A stretch of DNA of 64,000 nucleotides from Strongylocentrotus droebachiensis (lineage: Eukaryota > Echinodermata > Echinoidea > Camarodonta > Strongylocentrotidae), in the NCBI GenBank assembly GCA_035222895.1, contig JAVYIG010006825.1, forward strand, positions 46,001-110,000. Reading direction: 5' to 3'. Each line of letters starts with the position of its first letter. The stretch's first letter is position 1. A model generated the notes under the pieces. The model ran no database searches, was not told the DNA's origin, and worked only from the letters and a program-made list of their open reading frames with translations. The translations under genes were made by a program, and so were the position numbers. This document shows, piece by piece, positions 20,820 through 33,900 of this stretch.

Positions 20820-23800
20820 TTATATTTATATATTGTTTAATAAGAACTAGACGATATAATGCCCCTTTACACTTTGAAAGTTAAGAGAGACATAAATATT
20901 GGCTAATAAGAGCTAGAAGGACATTTACTCTGTGTTGAAATATATGAGTTAATGCCTTCCAGCTCCAAACAGACGATATCATTATGTGATTTGTGCTATA
21001 TGACAATAGAATACCATTATGATTATGATCATTATGCGATTTGTGAGCTATATGACAACAGAATACCATTATGATTATGATCATTATGCGATTTGTGAGC
21101 TATATGACAACAGAATACCATTATGATTATGATCATTATGCGATTTGTGCTATATGACAACAGAATACCATTATGATTATGATCATTTAGCCATTGTGGC
21201 ATGCAGATGCACCAGCTGAGTTTTGCTGTATACATTTAAATATAATTAGTGTATTTTGTAATAGTATTGTGTTGATATATATCGAGGGGTCAGTGACACA
21301 AAGACGTAACCTTATTTTGGCCAATTTGAGCAAAAGTGTGTATGTGTCATTGAGCACTTGGGCCTTAAGGAGTTAAGTCTATGTTTCACTAGCCATTGAC
21401 TTCAATGGGGTGTTGGGTAGAGTTACGTCTGTGTGTTTCCTGGAAAGCCCACTTTTTTCTGAACATTTTGATATCAAGTACTCATTTTGGCAAAATATGG
21501 AGTTACGTCTTTGTGTCACTAAAACCTTGATATATCCCCTTCTTACCTGTGACAGGGTTTACTGTATGAGGACCCATTCAGGTGGAGTTTTGCCTTCCAG
21601 TCCTACGTGCAGCTGACAATGTTAACCTCGCACCAGACACCTCACACTCACCCTTTCAAGATGATGGAAAGATCCATCTTCAGTGCCAAATACTGCTTTG
21701 TAGAAAACCTCCACAAAAGGTAAAATCTCTTTCAGTTTAAAACGTGTTGGTGTTATTTATTAGAAAGTTGTTCAGGTTAAAGCCTACTCAGTATAAATTT
21801 TGACTATGATCCAATTTTGGAAATTTTATATGAATTCAAACATGTGAATCGTAATGTTGGGGTTCTGTGTAGTTATATGTCATAATCATGTAATCAATAT
21901 TTCGGGGAATCGCAAGCTACCTTGTAGAAGGAAAAGCCAAATCGGCTCCAAATCGGAGTGATGTCAGATCAGTCGTGTGCTTGTCTATGAATAAAAAGTC
22001 TCGATCTAACAGGGGCCAGGACAAATCATTTAGATATGTATTGCTATTGTTATTATCATTATTATCATTATCATCATGCTTATCATTATTATTATTATTA
22101 TTATTATCATTATCATCATCATGATTATGATTGTTATCATTATTATTTCATTATTATTATTATTACTATTATTATTTAGGTTTTATTATTACTATTATTA
22201 TTTTGTTATTATTAGCCAACATGAACTTGAGCAGGGTAATAGTCAAGTGCGTATACGAGCGCTATAGAATTATGTTACAGGTACTATTATTAATGTTTCC
22301 TTATCTTTTTGTCCACCAGTGGTGTGATGTCTGATGCAGAGTATGCTGTCCTTACTGAATGGTTTGACTGGATTATTACTACGTCATATTGCAATGTAGA
22401 TCAGATTGGTAAGTAAAATATCGCCTATCAGCTGCCAATTGCCTAGATTAAATTGATCAAAGTGTCAAATCTAAGAAAACCTTGGTAGACTTTAAAATGG
22501 ATATCACCGGAGCTCCCAGCTATCCTGGATATCGGGGGGAAACAAGTTTCTTGTTTTCCAGTCCGGGAATTTCAGAAAAAATACTATCAGGGAAAATCAG
22601 TGAATTTCATTCACCCCTAAAAAGAAACTTAAAAAGTTGCTTACAGGTTGTCTCTGTCCAAACGGCATATCATTCGGAGGATAAGCTATGACGGGTTTCC
22701 AAATGTGTAAAATGTCTCCATTAAGGATCCTGTATTTTGCAACTCCATCAGCGGCGTTTTGTTATGCCTCCGCTTCAAAGTAGCCGGAGGCATTATGTTT
22801 TTCTGGTTGTCCGTCCGTCCATTCGTCTGTATGTCCCGTTCTCGTGATCATGTTATCCCAAGAACCAATTGATGGATTACCACCAAACTTATGTCATGTA
22901 TGTAACTTGCAATTGTACCTAGAGTGGAATCATTTTTTATTACTCTGTATAGTGTACCTGAGGACGTCTCCAGAGCACTGCTACGAACGGATTCAGAAGA
23001 GACACAGACGAGAAGAGACGGGAATCTCGATAGATTACCTCACCAAGCTACATGAGCTGTACGAAGATTGGCTCATCCATGGAAATAGTTGCCCTCTTCC
23101 TGCACCTGTTGTGGTGAGGCCCTTTTAGAGTAGTCAAATTTCATTTTTTAACCATAAAAGACCTTGTTGTTTTTGTGGTCTCATGGTGGAGAATTCTCGG
23201 CGGCAGAGCAACATTGATTTATGAATTTTGCAATGTAGATAGAGCATAGTATAAGCAGTAATTCCATGATGTTTGATATAAAAATATCTCAAAATGATTT
23301 CAGAATTCTTGCTATTAAATTAATTATGTATCTAGTATATACCATTAACAACTAAATCATTCATATCCTTACCAGGTTTTGTAAGTTTTAAAGTATGTGA
23401 AAAATTGATTTGTCCTAATTTATGTTTCTTGAAAATGTGACATGTTAAAGCTTATGCCTAAAAGTATTCAACAATGGTATTAATTCAACCAGTCCACCTT
23501 TCATTCTTGAGTTAAAAAAACATAAAAAACATCAAGTTTACAAGAGGTATAAATAATTTAGTTTGTTAACTGTACATGTATAACATTTTGCTGCATATCT
23601 CAAGATATATACCAATGAGTTTTCTACAAATATCTTGGATAAGGAAGGAGTGAGCAATCAGAATGAAGAAGTGTCCATCAGATTCACTCTAACTTTCTCT
23701 TCAAACTGGTAGCAAGCATTCAAAAACTAAGTCTAGAGTTCTCTAGTAATTCCTCATAATTTGGAGAGCTGAAGCAAGGTGCTACCTACATGCTCTGCCC

Positions 23801-24604
23801 TCACACTCAAATACTGTACATGTATATGTGCACTGGCATTGCATTGTCAAGATTTAATTGAAGGAAAATCCACCCTTGATATCAGATTGCTTTGAAAGAA
23901 GGCAGAACAAATACAGAAAGCAGATTGGTGAAAGTTTGCAAAAAATCAAACTGACAATTAGAAGTTTAATTAGGATGTAATGTTTACTGTGATGTAGTTG
24001 CAGACAACTGTCCCAATTGTTCCAAAACCAAACTAAAATGCACTTTTTCAAAATGTCTTACTCATGAGGTCTTTTCTATAAAGAGGGCCCATAATTAAAA
24101 TTAAAAAATGAAATATGCTATCCATAATATATTTTGAGTTGTACCACAAGAGAGAAGGCCATTTGGAGAAAACAAAAATAAATAATATTTTTGTACATGA
24201 CAAACAGAGAGTTGTCTGTGAGACTGACTATGTCAATACATAATTGCCAGTGTGAGATTTGCATTCAGTGTATGTAGTGATTTCATATTTGAAACATTCA
24301 TAATTTTTAATTTTTTGGTCAAATTATTTCAAACTTTTGCCGTTCTGATCCTCCTATTTTTCTGCTTTCATACAAAAAACCTCAAAAATGAGGGTCGGAT
24401 TGCCCTTTATGTTGAGTAGTGAAGAAATTTATCCTATGTTTTAGTTGTAACTGTAAATTTGTTTATAAATCTGCCATTTTATATTTTGATTCTTTACAGG
24501 TTATTGATTCCAACAATTCAATGGAACAAATGCTGCAATATTACAAGGATAACAAGGAACATATTCTTCCTACAGGACGAGACAGGTGCATTGTACAGAG
24601 ATAA
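19250..24604 (+). CDS. TK2: Mitochondrial-type deoxynucleoside kinase (TK2/dNK), 6 exons
   Basis: Kinase that phosphorylates deoxynucleosides with ATP, feeding the salvage route to dNTPs. Exons: 19250-19444, 20496-20627, 21556-21719, 22320-22408, 22953-23113 and 24500-24604. All junctions are GT-AG and in phase, giving 281 aa; human TK2 is 265. Residues 1-65 are basic, rich in Arg and Ser, and nearly free of acids early on, which fits a mitochondrial presequence. An internal Met (19379) could give a shorter form. Motifs: P-loop GNIGSGKT (70-77), EPVNAWRN (95-102) contacting the base, FQSYVQ (123-128), ERS (147-149), TEWFDW in exon 4, and the arginine-rich LID KRHRREE in exon 5. The family assignment is firm. 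TK2 rather than insect-style dNK is inferred from the presequence. An AATAAA overlaps the stop codon (24604-24609), probably too close to be the only poly(A) signal. Confidence 0.94.
20745..20822. repeat. (TAA)n microsatellite
   Basis: Interrupted TAA/AAT repeat in TK2 intron 2. Confidence 0.9.
20968..21190. repeat. 57-bp tandem repeat, about 4 copies
   Basis: Unit contains CATTATGCGATTTGTGAGCT and ACCATTATGATTATGATCAT. Later copies are almost identical and the first is more diverged. It lies in TK2 intron 2. Confidence 0.88.
21277..21535. mobile_element. MITE, family A copy 2
   Basis: Inverted relative of 1215-1475, with ends TCGAGGGGTCAGTGACACAA and CGTCTTTGTGTCACT. It sits about 20 bp before the acceptor of TK2 exon 3, so its right edge lies very close to the branch-point region. 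Confidence 0.75.
22040..22215. repeat. (ATT)n/(ATC)n microsatellite
   Basis: Imperfect trinucleotide repeat in TK2 intron 3. Confidence 0.85.
22760..22870 (+). repeat. Dispersed repeat with GCCTCCG hairpin
   Basis: TGCCTCCG...CGGAGGCA forms a short hairpin followed by GTCCGTCCGTCC and TCTCGTGATCATGTTATCCC. This arrangement is typical of repeats common in marine invertebrate genomes. It ends about 80 bp before TK2 exon 5. Confidence 0.5.
23114..24499 (+). other. TK2 intron 5
   Basis: AT-rich intron of 1.4 kb. No repeat, RNA gene or extra exon was recognised. Confidence 0.6.
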
Positions 24605-26280
24605 TAAAACTCACATAATTGGACAAAAGCTACATGTATCATGGAGCATCTTCCTACAGGAAACACAAACTCATCAGCGACCAATGTTTAGACTTGAAAA
24701 GGATTCATTTTGTAGGTATACATTCATCAGGGACATTTTATGACTGCTTAATAATTGTTTATGGTGGGATTTTTTGTTCAAAAGAATTTGCTAGTTGTCC
24801 AGATTAGCCAATTGTCGCTGTGTGGAATGAATGAATCGCAAACTAGAATCAAAACCTTTGATTTTTACGATTGCCACATATCACAATAGCAACTACTTGA
24901 GAAAAATCAACCTCAGGCAATTTCAAAAGCTTTGTGCTTCACTTATTGAAAAATGCAAACATGACAATAACAGCTGATCAAAAGGGTTGGCAAAAAAAAA
25001 AAAAAACCCAAAACGATTGGAGCACCCTTCCCCCCCCCCCCCCCCCCCCATTTAGAGACACATCCTGTTATGTCTCTTCTTTGCCAATAATTGGACAATC
25101 TTGATAAGTTTGAATTTGAACCATTTATTATAATCGACATGTACATGTATGTAAATATATTTAAAAGTATTAAGCAGAAATGGCAGATCATCCAGATTTT
25201 TCATCTTAAATTTTCATTTTGCCATGTAACAGTAAACTGTAAAATGTATCATCTGTAAATATGTGTTTGATATGGGTTTAGTTTTTTTAATCTGTTACAG
25301 ATTATTTTTGTGTATGTTCTTAAAAATGAATTGAATTGATATGAATTGATATACGGGTATATTGTACAATATATAATTCATTTTGGAAAACAGAGTGAGA
25401 GTATTCAAGAGAAGAAAAAAAAAGATCAAAATCAACAGTAAAGACAATCATCATAAATAGGAAATTAAATATTGTGGATGCATGTACAATATATTTATGT
25501 TATTATATTGATTTATGTCATCTAATTTGTACGGGCTATACAGGGGAAGCACAGCGATAGTCTAGCACCATTGGTTATCTCGTGTCTTACCATGGACAGA
25601 ATATCCCACATTAAAATTGAAAGAAGAAGAAGGTATTTGGACTAAGAATGGTTTTCTACATCAAGAAAGAATGGGAACCCATTTTGTGAAGTTTTTATTA
25701 TTTTTATATGGGATATTTACTTGTGTCCAATCAAAAGGTGAAACAAGCATTGTCTCTTTACTATAATAATGACATCTACTTGAAATTCATTTATGTCAAA
25801 TGATTACAAAAGTCGGTTGCACAAGGGGCTAAAGTTAATTTGGTTTAAAAATGCTTTTAAACCACTGTATTGTTTCCTCGAGATTTCCCTATTAAATATA
25901 GGTTGTCTTGTGTTTATGTGTAATGTCACAGATCTATTCTGTTTTTAGTGTGTTATTATATTGGTGCATCAGAATAGTGTTGTCAATACTATCTTTTTTT
26001 ATTGAGAATAAATTATTGATAATTACGATCCTGAAATGTGGTTGATTCGTTGTTTCAAAATGTGAGGCAAGTTAATATTATGAGAGATATTGGATAAAGG
26101 AATAGTCTGCAAGCACTGGTACAGTACAGTTGACACGGTCAAGTGGTTTTGTGTCTACTGTGCTTGGAAAAAAAAGGGTTTGGGTCCAAGTTCTGTTTGT
26201 AAGGCACTGATGTTTCGATGCACGGGATTTTAATGTTATCTGCGTTGCTTCTTCCCACCCAGGTGACAATGGATAACTGG
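24605..26280 (+). other. TK2 3' flank and probable 3' UTR
   Basis: AT-rich and non-coding, with a poly-C tract near 25030. A good AATAAA lies at 26007-26012, followed by GT- and T-rich sequence, and could be the distal poly(A) site. No gene was seen. Confidence 0.4.
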
Positions 26281-26289
26281 TAGGAGGTA

Positions 26290-27570
26290 AATGTTATGAT
26301 GGGTGGTTCAGCGCTATGTGTACTTGTAAAATGGTGGCTGGCGAGGGCCTATAGGGCAAGTGCATGTGAAATAATGACTGACTGAGGAGTGTAAAATGAT
26401 GACTGGCGTAGTAGTGAAAACGATGACTGGCTGAGGAGCGTAACATGATGACTGGGTGACGAGTGTAAAGCGACGACTGGCTGGGGAGTGTAAAATGATG
26501 ACTGGTGGAGGAGTGTAAAACGATGACTGCAAGACTCGCTGAGGAGTGTAAAAATGATGGCTGGCTGAGGAGTGTAAAGTGATGACTGGGTGAGGAGTGA
26601 AAAATGATGACTGGCTGGGGAGTGAAAAATGATGACTGGCTGGGGAGTGTAAAATGACGGCTGGCTGAGGAGTGTAAAATGATGACTGGGTGACGAGTGT
26701 AAAGCGACGACTGGCTGAGGAGTATAAAATGACCGGTTGAGGAGTGTAAAATGATGGCTGGCTGAGGAGTGTAAAATGATGACTGGCTGGGAGTGTAAAA
26801 TGATGACTGGGTGAGGAGTGTAAAGCGATGACTGGCTAATGAGTGTAAAATGATGACTGGTTGGGGAGTGTTACATGATGACTGGCTGGGGAGTGTAAGT
26901 TAGTATTTGGTTGGAGAGTTTGAGATGATGACTGGCTGGGTAGTGTAAGTTAGTAATTATTTGGAGACTTTAAGATGATGACTGGCTGGGGAGTGTAAAA
27001 TGATGACTGGCTGGGTAGTGTAAAATGATGACTGGCTGAGGAGTGTGAAATGATGACTGGCTGGGAGTGTAAAATGATGACTGGGTGAGGAGTGTAAAGC
27101 GATGACTGGCTAATGAGTGTCAAATGATGACTGCCTGGGGAGTGTAAAATGATGGCAGGCTGAGGAGTGTAAAATGATGGCTGGCTGAGGAGTGTAAAAT
27201 GATGACTGGCTGGGAGTGTAAAATGATGACTGGGTGAGGAGTGTAAAGCGATGACAGGCTAATGAGTGTAAAACGATGACTGGCTGGGGAGTGTAAAATA
27301 ATGACTGGTTGGGGAGTGTAACATGATGACTGGCTGAGGAGTGTAAGTTAGTATTTGGTTGGAGAGTTTAAGATGATGACTGGCTGGGTAGCGTAAGTTA
27401 GTAATTATTTGGAGACTTTAAGATGATGACTGGCTGGGGAGTGTAAGCTAGTAATTGGTTGGAGAGTTTAAGATGATGACTGGCTGGGGAGTGGTAGCTA
27501 GTAATTGGCTGGTAAAATGATGACTGGCTGGGAGTGTAAAATGATGACTGGATGTGGAGTGTAAGATTTT
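26290..27570. repeat. 25-bp minisatellite with higher-order structure
   Basis: Roughly 45-50 units near GATGACTGGCTGAGGAGTGT plus AAAAT. Variants recur as blocks: GGTGAGGAGTGTAAAGCGAT followed by GGCTAATGAGTGT appears near 26811, 27084 and 27233, and the AGTTAGTATTTGGTTGGAGA block appears near 26898 and 27347. This suggests amplification of multi-unit blocks. It lies between the TK2 and SAMHD1 3' ends. Confidence 0.92.
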
Positions 27571-27597
27571 TTCAATGGTAATAACTACCCTTTCCCT

Positions 27598-27990
27598 TAC
27601 TGATAAGTGCCCCTTTTCATCTCTGATGAGTGCCTCTTTTCACCTGTGATTAGTTCCCACTTTTATTTTGACAGGTTTGTTTTTCTTCTAGTAAGTGCCC
27701 TTTTCTTTTATAATAAGAACCCGCTCCCCTTCTCATAGATGCCCCTTCTCACAACTCTGATAAATGCTCTTTTAAAATCTGATAACTAGGTGCCCTTTTT
27801 CCTTCGATAATTGTCCATTTTCCTTTGTAATGTGTGCCCCTTTCCCTTCTCACAAGTGACCCTATTCATCTCAGATGAGAACGCAGGTACAAGAAGTGTC
27901 CCTTTACCTCTTATAATTGCCTCTTTTAAACTCTGAGAGGTGCCCCTTGTATTTTGATAAGTGCCTATTTGAATTGTAAATTGTACACGA
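27598..27990. repeat. Degenerate 27-30 bp tandem repeat
   Basis: Diverged units resembling GATAAGTGCCCCTTTTC follow directly after the 25-bp minisatellite. No coding sense. Confidence 0.7.
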
Positions 27991-28392
27991 AAAATAGAGA
28001 TGATGAATTTCACACTGCTTGGTCACTTCATACACCTTTTAAAATATATTTGTTAAAACTATTTGTTACTTTTTATCATAAAATACAAATCAATCATTCT
28101 TATACATAAACAGCACAATGTACTACATTGGAATGGATTGATATATTTTGGGGTGAATTTTGCTCTCTCGCCTCTGCTCAAGTATAGTTGCTCATGTGTA
28201 ATTCCTAGCATGGATTAAAATTGTCATCAAAATTCCATGAAATGAGATGCACATGTACTTAAATTAATGGGTTGAATAGAAATAGAACATAAAGGAAGGT
28301 AGAGATAAAGAGAGAGAAAAACAATTGAGAGAGAGAGAGAGATTCAGAGAGAGAAAGGAAACGGGTAAAAGGAAAATAAAGATAAAGTAAAA

Positions 28393-28560
28393 TACAGTGG
28401 AACTTTTGTAAACCGTTATAACAAACTCATGATAACATAATTTTGCTGCTCAGATCCTATATTTTATATTCTATTTTTAGCACAGATATGACAACGTTTT
28501 AATATTAAGGAATAATTTCCTTGGTCTGAAAGGAGTTTGTTCCCATGAGGTTCCACTGTA
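28393..28560. mobile_element. Mariner-type MITE
   Basis: The element 28395-28558 has ends CAGTGGAAC and GTTCCACTG and a TA duplication on both sides. The ends agree for about 9 bp, and a further ACAAACTC block is shared inside. It is non-coding and 164 bp long. Confidence 0.65.
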
Positions 28561-28999
28561 GTTTGTAACTTATACACTGCAACGAATGAAGAAGCAATTA
28601 CACCACTTTTTATCCCATCTAAAATCCAATATTTATTATTAAGTAATAATTGTTAAAGCATATTGAACATTACATTGATATTACTCTACAACTCATTACC
28701 AATTACGTCACTTCAGAAAGCTCTATTTAAATTGAATTGAATATAAAACATATTCAGGGTATAGTGAGAGAGCAACTGCAGTGGATGGAAGAGGGCAAAG
28801 GGCCCGAAAAAAGATTAAAAAATTACCAGAAAATATCTCGTTACCGCGATAACTTGAAAAGTTTTGAAGCAATTCAAACCAAACTTGGATGAAGTATAAA
28901 TGAGTATACACGGATGAACTGATTAAAATGTATGATTCAGATATAAACAAGGGGAAAAGACAAGATATACCTGATAATATTGCTAAATAACTATCACAA

Positions 29000-29217
29000 T
29001 CTCAATGCTCATGCAAGCTTTAATCGAGATTTTTAAAAACAGCTTTACAAGCTTGCTTTCATGTAGGTCCCATCACATTTCTCTTAGTTAAATCAGTACT
29101 CCATATTGACCACTTATCTTTGTTATGTAATATGTATTATTGAAAAAACTATTTGTACTTTATTTGAAATGTATATGTAACATGAGAAATATGAAAATAA
29201 ATGAAATGAAATGAAAG
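29000..29217 (+). mobile_element. LINE 3' tail
   Basis: Sequence ending AAAATAAATGAAATGAAATG, a repeating 3' terminus like that of the inverted LINE near 53910. No coding part remains. The 5' limit is a guess. Confidence 0.5.
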
Positions 29218-29664
29218 ATATAACAAAACCAACCACAATAATGTATAAATGAAGTAAATTGGCATTAAGAAAGAAATTAAAACCCAGCTACACAAAAACA
29301 GATTATTATTAACAAAAGGCGATCATTATCACTATCAATATTTACGCAACCATCATTACAGAATATATTTTATATAGATTTGAGAAGTGTAACAAAAACC
29401 AACCACCATGGTATTAGGAAAAAGATAATCAAGAAAGAATTCCAAAAAATGGCAAATACTACTATTTCATAATTTTCACATCTAAAAATAATTTGTGTTA
29501 CACGTCTTATTTGAAATAACAAATATCGGATATGAAGGTACGCCTACGCCCTATATAACTGTAAATATATTTATTAGAAGTCAGATATTAGAAACAACCA
29601 AACGTAACAAGACAGAATAATTATATCTTACTTTTCTAGGCAACGATTTCATTATTTACACACA

Positions 29665-30600
29665 TTCAATCAACAAAACCAGTCAAATTGTATGTAATAT
29701 GGTGAGTTTAGAAATTACTACTGAAATGAGGGCAGGTTCCTGCTTCATATTCTGCCTACAGATGTTGGCTTACATAAAGCTGATAAAGTATTAATATCAA
29801 AGTACATGTATAAGAAAGATATCTGATAACCGCCTAAACTGAGCAAAGTATCATGTATTCACAAAACTGAAATATTTTTGTTGTTAACAGACAACTGCAA
29901 CTTCTCAGTTGTTAGCCTGTCTATTATCAAATTCTAAAGAGGCGCAATACAAGATATATAATATCTCGTAGATACATTCATTATTATTTTTATTTTTTCA
30001 AACATGAGAACAAACCAACTTTTATAATGTGCCTTAAACGTGACAAAAATATCTTGTTATATTTTCCTAAAATGTGATTCCGGTACTAGTAAACCGCATG
30101 GGTATATACCCTAGGTTTATTACCACATTTGATTCAAAAGACAATTATATGCTATCACGATCTTATTATTATTATTACTCCATCCACAAAACCAGCCACA
30201 TTATGTATATAATATGGAGAATTTAGAAAAAAGTAATGAAAAGAAATGAAGGCGGGTTGCTGCTTCATATTTTGTCTACAGATATTGACTTACATGAAGC
30301 CGATAAAGCATAACATCAAAATTTATGACAAGTTTATATATATGAAAGATATCTGGAAACTGCCTAAACTGCTTAAAATGAGCAAAGCCACATGTATTTA
30401 CAAAACTGAAATATTTCTGTTGTTAACAGACAGCTGAAAGTTCTCGTTTGTAAGCCTGCCTATGATCTCGTAGGTACATTGATTTAATTTAGATTTTTTT
30501 TTTAACATGAGAAAAATATCAATTTTTATATTGTGCCTTACATGTGGCAATAACACACTATATTTTCCCAATAATGTCATTGCAGTACTTGCAAACGGCA
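29665..30600. repeat. Old tandem duplication, two units of about 410-500 bp
   Basis: Blocks such as TGCTTCATATT.TG.CTACAGAT, AAACTGAAATATTT.TGTTGT and TTTTCCCA/CTAA-ATGTG recur in order about 520 bp apart with many substitutions. It lies in the 3' flank of the SAMHD1-like gene and may overlap its 3' UTR. Confidence 0.7.
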
Positions 30601-30940
30601 TGATAATTTCCTTAACTTCAGTACAACAAGTCATTCCGAAGACACTTTGAAACTCATTTTCTTCTTCTATTCCTTCTTTTCCTTCTTCAGTTCTTTTTGT
30701 TCTTCAAATAAATCAATGGCCAATTTCCTCAATTTACCTCTTTATCTTACAATCCATATCTACGCTTGGGAAATTATTATAGCATCCATAATGAAACCGT
30801 TTAAATTTTACCATGATAAATCAATCTCAGTCTAGTAGATCCTCGAATAGGGTGTAAAATACCATGCAAGATATAAAATCCCAGTTAAGGGTCTACAAAT
30901 TGGAGATTGGAGACGGGTCTCCGTGTCAAGGATAACCAAA

Positions 30941-33900
30941 CTACTCTTTGAATAGGTCTTTGGCGACAGCAGAAGCGTTCACATCAGTACGGCCATCTGA
31001 GTCTGTTTCAAGGGAATAAGAACATAATGTGATTTACTGACGACAATAGTTAAGGAAATTTATTATAATAATTAGAAATGTAAAAATTGTCTAAACTCGC
31101 TAGCTCCAATTAGATATCATTTAGTTACAAACTAATACATTTATATTTACATAATGTTGCATTTAGGTGGTAGCATTGGACAATGGTATCATGCTCTTTG
31201 AGACGATTCTTGTTTACTCTCATATCAATGCCTATTTGTGTCTACATATAGTAATGATCGAAAAATATCGCTAGTGAAATTCGTTTGTCTCGCAATGTGG
31301 TCAATAAGGAATCTAAAAGTTCACGACGTTTCGTGTGCATCTGCAACACTTCATCTGGTGGTAATAACTACTGTAAGCAAGGGTCTTTTTATACTCTAAG
31401 TTGTTGACGTAGGGTGGTATCTGATCTGAAAACCGTTCGAATGCCATGGCTCTCTAGGCGGCGCTTGAGTTGTTGGGAGACCCCATCAATGTACGGCAAG
31501 ACTGTAAAAGTCTTGTATACCTTCTGATCCCTGGGTTCCGACGATCTATTCTTGGTATTGTGTATAAAACGGCGTGGGTAACCGTTGAGACTCAGCTAGG
31601 CACTGCGAACACAGGTCCGTTCTTTGCATGGCTGTTGTGGACTTGTCACAATGCGTGAAGCTCTGTCAAATAGACATTTCACTAGACCTCTCTTCACCGA
31701 TATGGGATGGTGAGAGTCAAACGCTATGTACTGGTCTGTGTGGGTAGGCTTCTTATAGACTGAGGTGGAGAGCCTATGGTTGTCGTGTCTATGAACTAGA
31801 GTGTCTAAGAATGCTATCTTCCCTTCACACTCTATCTCTGATCTGAACTGGATGGTTGGTTCAAGGCTATTCATGTGTTTAAGCAGCTTATCTGTTTCAG
31901 AGATGGGAACTATGATGAAGGTGTCATCTACGTATCTCTTCCAAACACGAGGCATGCAAGAGAGGGGACGTACATGTGTCCAGCGCTTCTTCTTCGAAAC
32001 TCTCCATGTATAGGTTGGCCACGACAGCCGAGACTGGACTGCCCATACATGGCTGCCCCTTCTGTCTGTTCATAGTATGGACCGTTATACAGAAAATATG
32101 TGGATCGTAGAACAAACTCGAGGAGTTGAGTGAGTTGTTCCGGTGAGAGTGCGGTACGGGTAGACAAATTGCTGTCTGATTGTAAGCGTTGCAATGTAGC
32201 ATTGCATGCGCCCTCAATCGGTACATTGGTGAAGAGTGAAACTACGTCAAACGAAACCATGCGTTCTTGAGTACCGATGGTTTGCTCTGCTATGAACTCT
32301 GCAAAACCACTCGAATTGGGAATCGTATATTCAGTCAAACCGGTGAGCGGAGAAAGAATTTCAGCTAGGTACTTTGAGAGGTTATAGGCAAAGGAGCCTA
32401 TGCATGACACTATAGGTCGTAATGGTACTGTGGGTTTGTGTATCTTGGGTAACCCGTATATTCTAGGAGGTTGCTTTTGTGTGGGTTTCAGTCTACGATA
32501 TGTCGGTTCATCCATCACATTGTCTTTCTTTAGGTTTAGCAAGGTGTTGGCAAGCTTGCGAGCCAAGCGATCTGTGGGATCTAGTTCTTTAATACACGAT
32601 ACGGACCAGACTCCAATAAGTCGGTCAATTTCTCATGTACGTATATTGTGGTGTCTAGAATGATTGTGGCACGACCTTTGTCGGCTGGAAGAATAGTAAT
32701 ACTATCATCAGCCTTCAAAGTTTTGAGAGCGGTGTGCATTTCTTTCGAAATGTTGTGTTTAGGGGGGCGTGCTTTTTGTAGGATGTTGTCTACATCTCTG
32801 CGGGCGGCGTCGACCGACTCCTCATCAAGATACTTGACCGCTGTCTCAACTTTCGCAATTATTTCGGTAGCTGGAATCCATCTAGGGGAGACGGCAAAGC
32901 CGAGGCCTTTCTTAAGAATCTCTTCTTCTTCCGAAGAAGTGATCGTTCTAGAAGATAGGTTAATAACCCACTTCTCCTCATTCGCTAATGAGGGCACCGT
33001 CCTGCTCGACTTTGGCTGTGTGAGTTTATCAAATTTCGTTTGTTGTCTCGTCTTACATTTCATGAAGACATCTCGGTAGATGTCTTCATTAACCTTCAAT
33101 ATCTCATCGCTATGTTGGGGGACTAAGTTCGATATGACTTCGGCCTTCAAAATTTCATATTCGGTCTTGGCCGAGCCAAGAGTGCGTAAGGTTAGAAAAA
33201 TCCGTTCTTTTAAGAAACGACGGGATGCCGTTTCAGCTGCCTTCTTTGCCCCCATGGTACGCATCGGGGGTTTAATCCGTAGGTCATTGGGGACCACGGA
33301 TGCTTTAATGCACCTTCTTGCTACAACGTTCATATCTACGCATCAGTTTCAGGGCAGGGCGCCCGTATGTTCGATCAATAATGCTAAATATATTACTCAT
33401 TGCGGATATAGTATCGAAAAAATAATATCGCTAGTGATATTCGTTTGTCTCGCAATGTGGTCAATAAGGAATCTAAAAGTTCACGACGTTTCGTGTGCAT
33501 CTGCAACACTTCATCTGGTGATAATAACTGTAAGCAAGGGTCTTTTATACTCTACTGGCTGGCAGGACGGCGAGTGTCATGGCGGCGTATCGTCCGCATC
33601 CAAAATTCGGGGATATCGATCCCGTTGTCTCTGTTGAAATTATTAGGATTGAGACGGATATTGATAGCTTCTTTCACTCTCCGTGTATACCAATGCCGTT
33701 CCTGGGAAAGGCACTGAACCCCATCCCAGTCTGGTTGATGCTGGTTATCCCAAGCATGTTCGGCTACGGCTGAGTTGTCAGTTCGACGGAGTCTGACGCC
33801 ATGACACTCGCCGTCCTGCCAGCCAACACCGGTCGATTCCATTCAGCAGATGGTCTGAGCCAGCGGCCCGTTGATTGGTTGAGTACCGTATGCGTCGGCC

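Noticed and set aside
24604-24609. AATAAA overlapping the TK2 stop codon as the poly(A) signal
   Set aside because: It would leave essentially no 3' UTR and no clear downstream GT-rich element. The site at 26007 is more plausible.
32648-33637. Plus-strand frames of 143 and 185 aa
   Set aside because: They are antisense to the Penelope-like reverse transcriptase, whose minus-strand motifs are clear.
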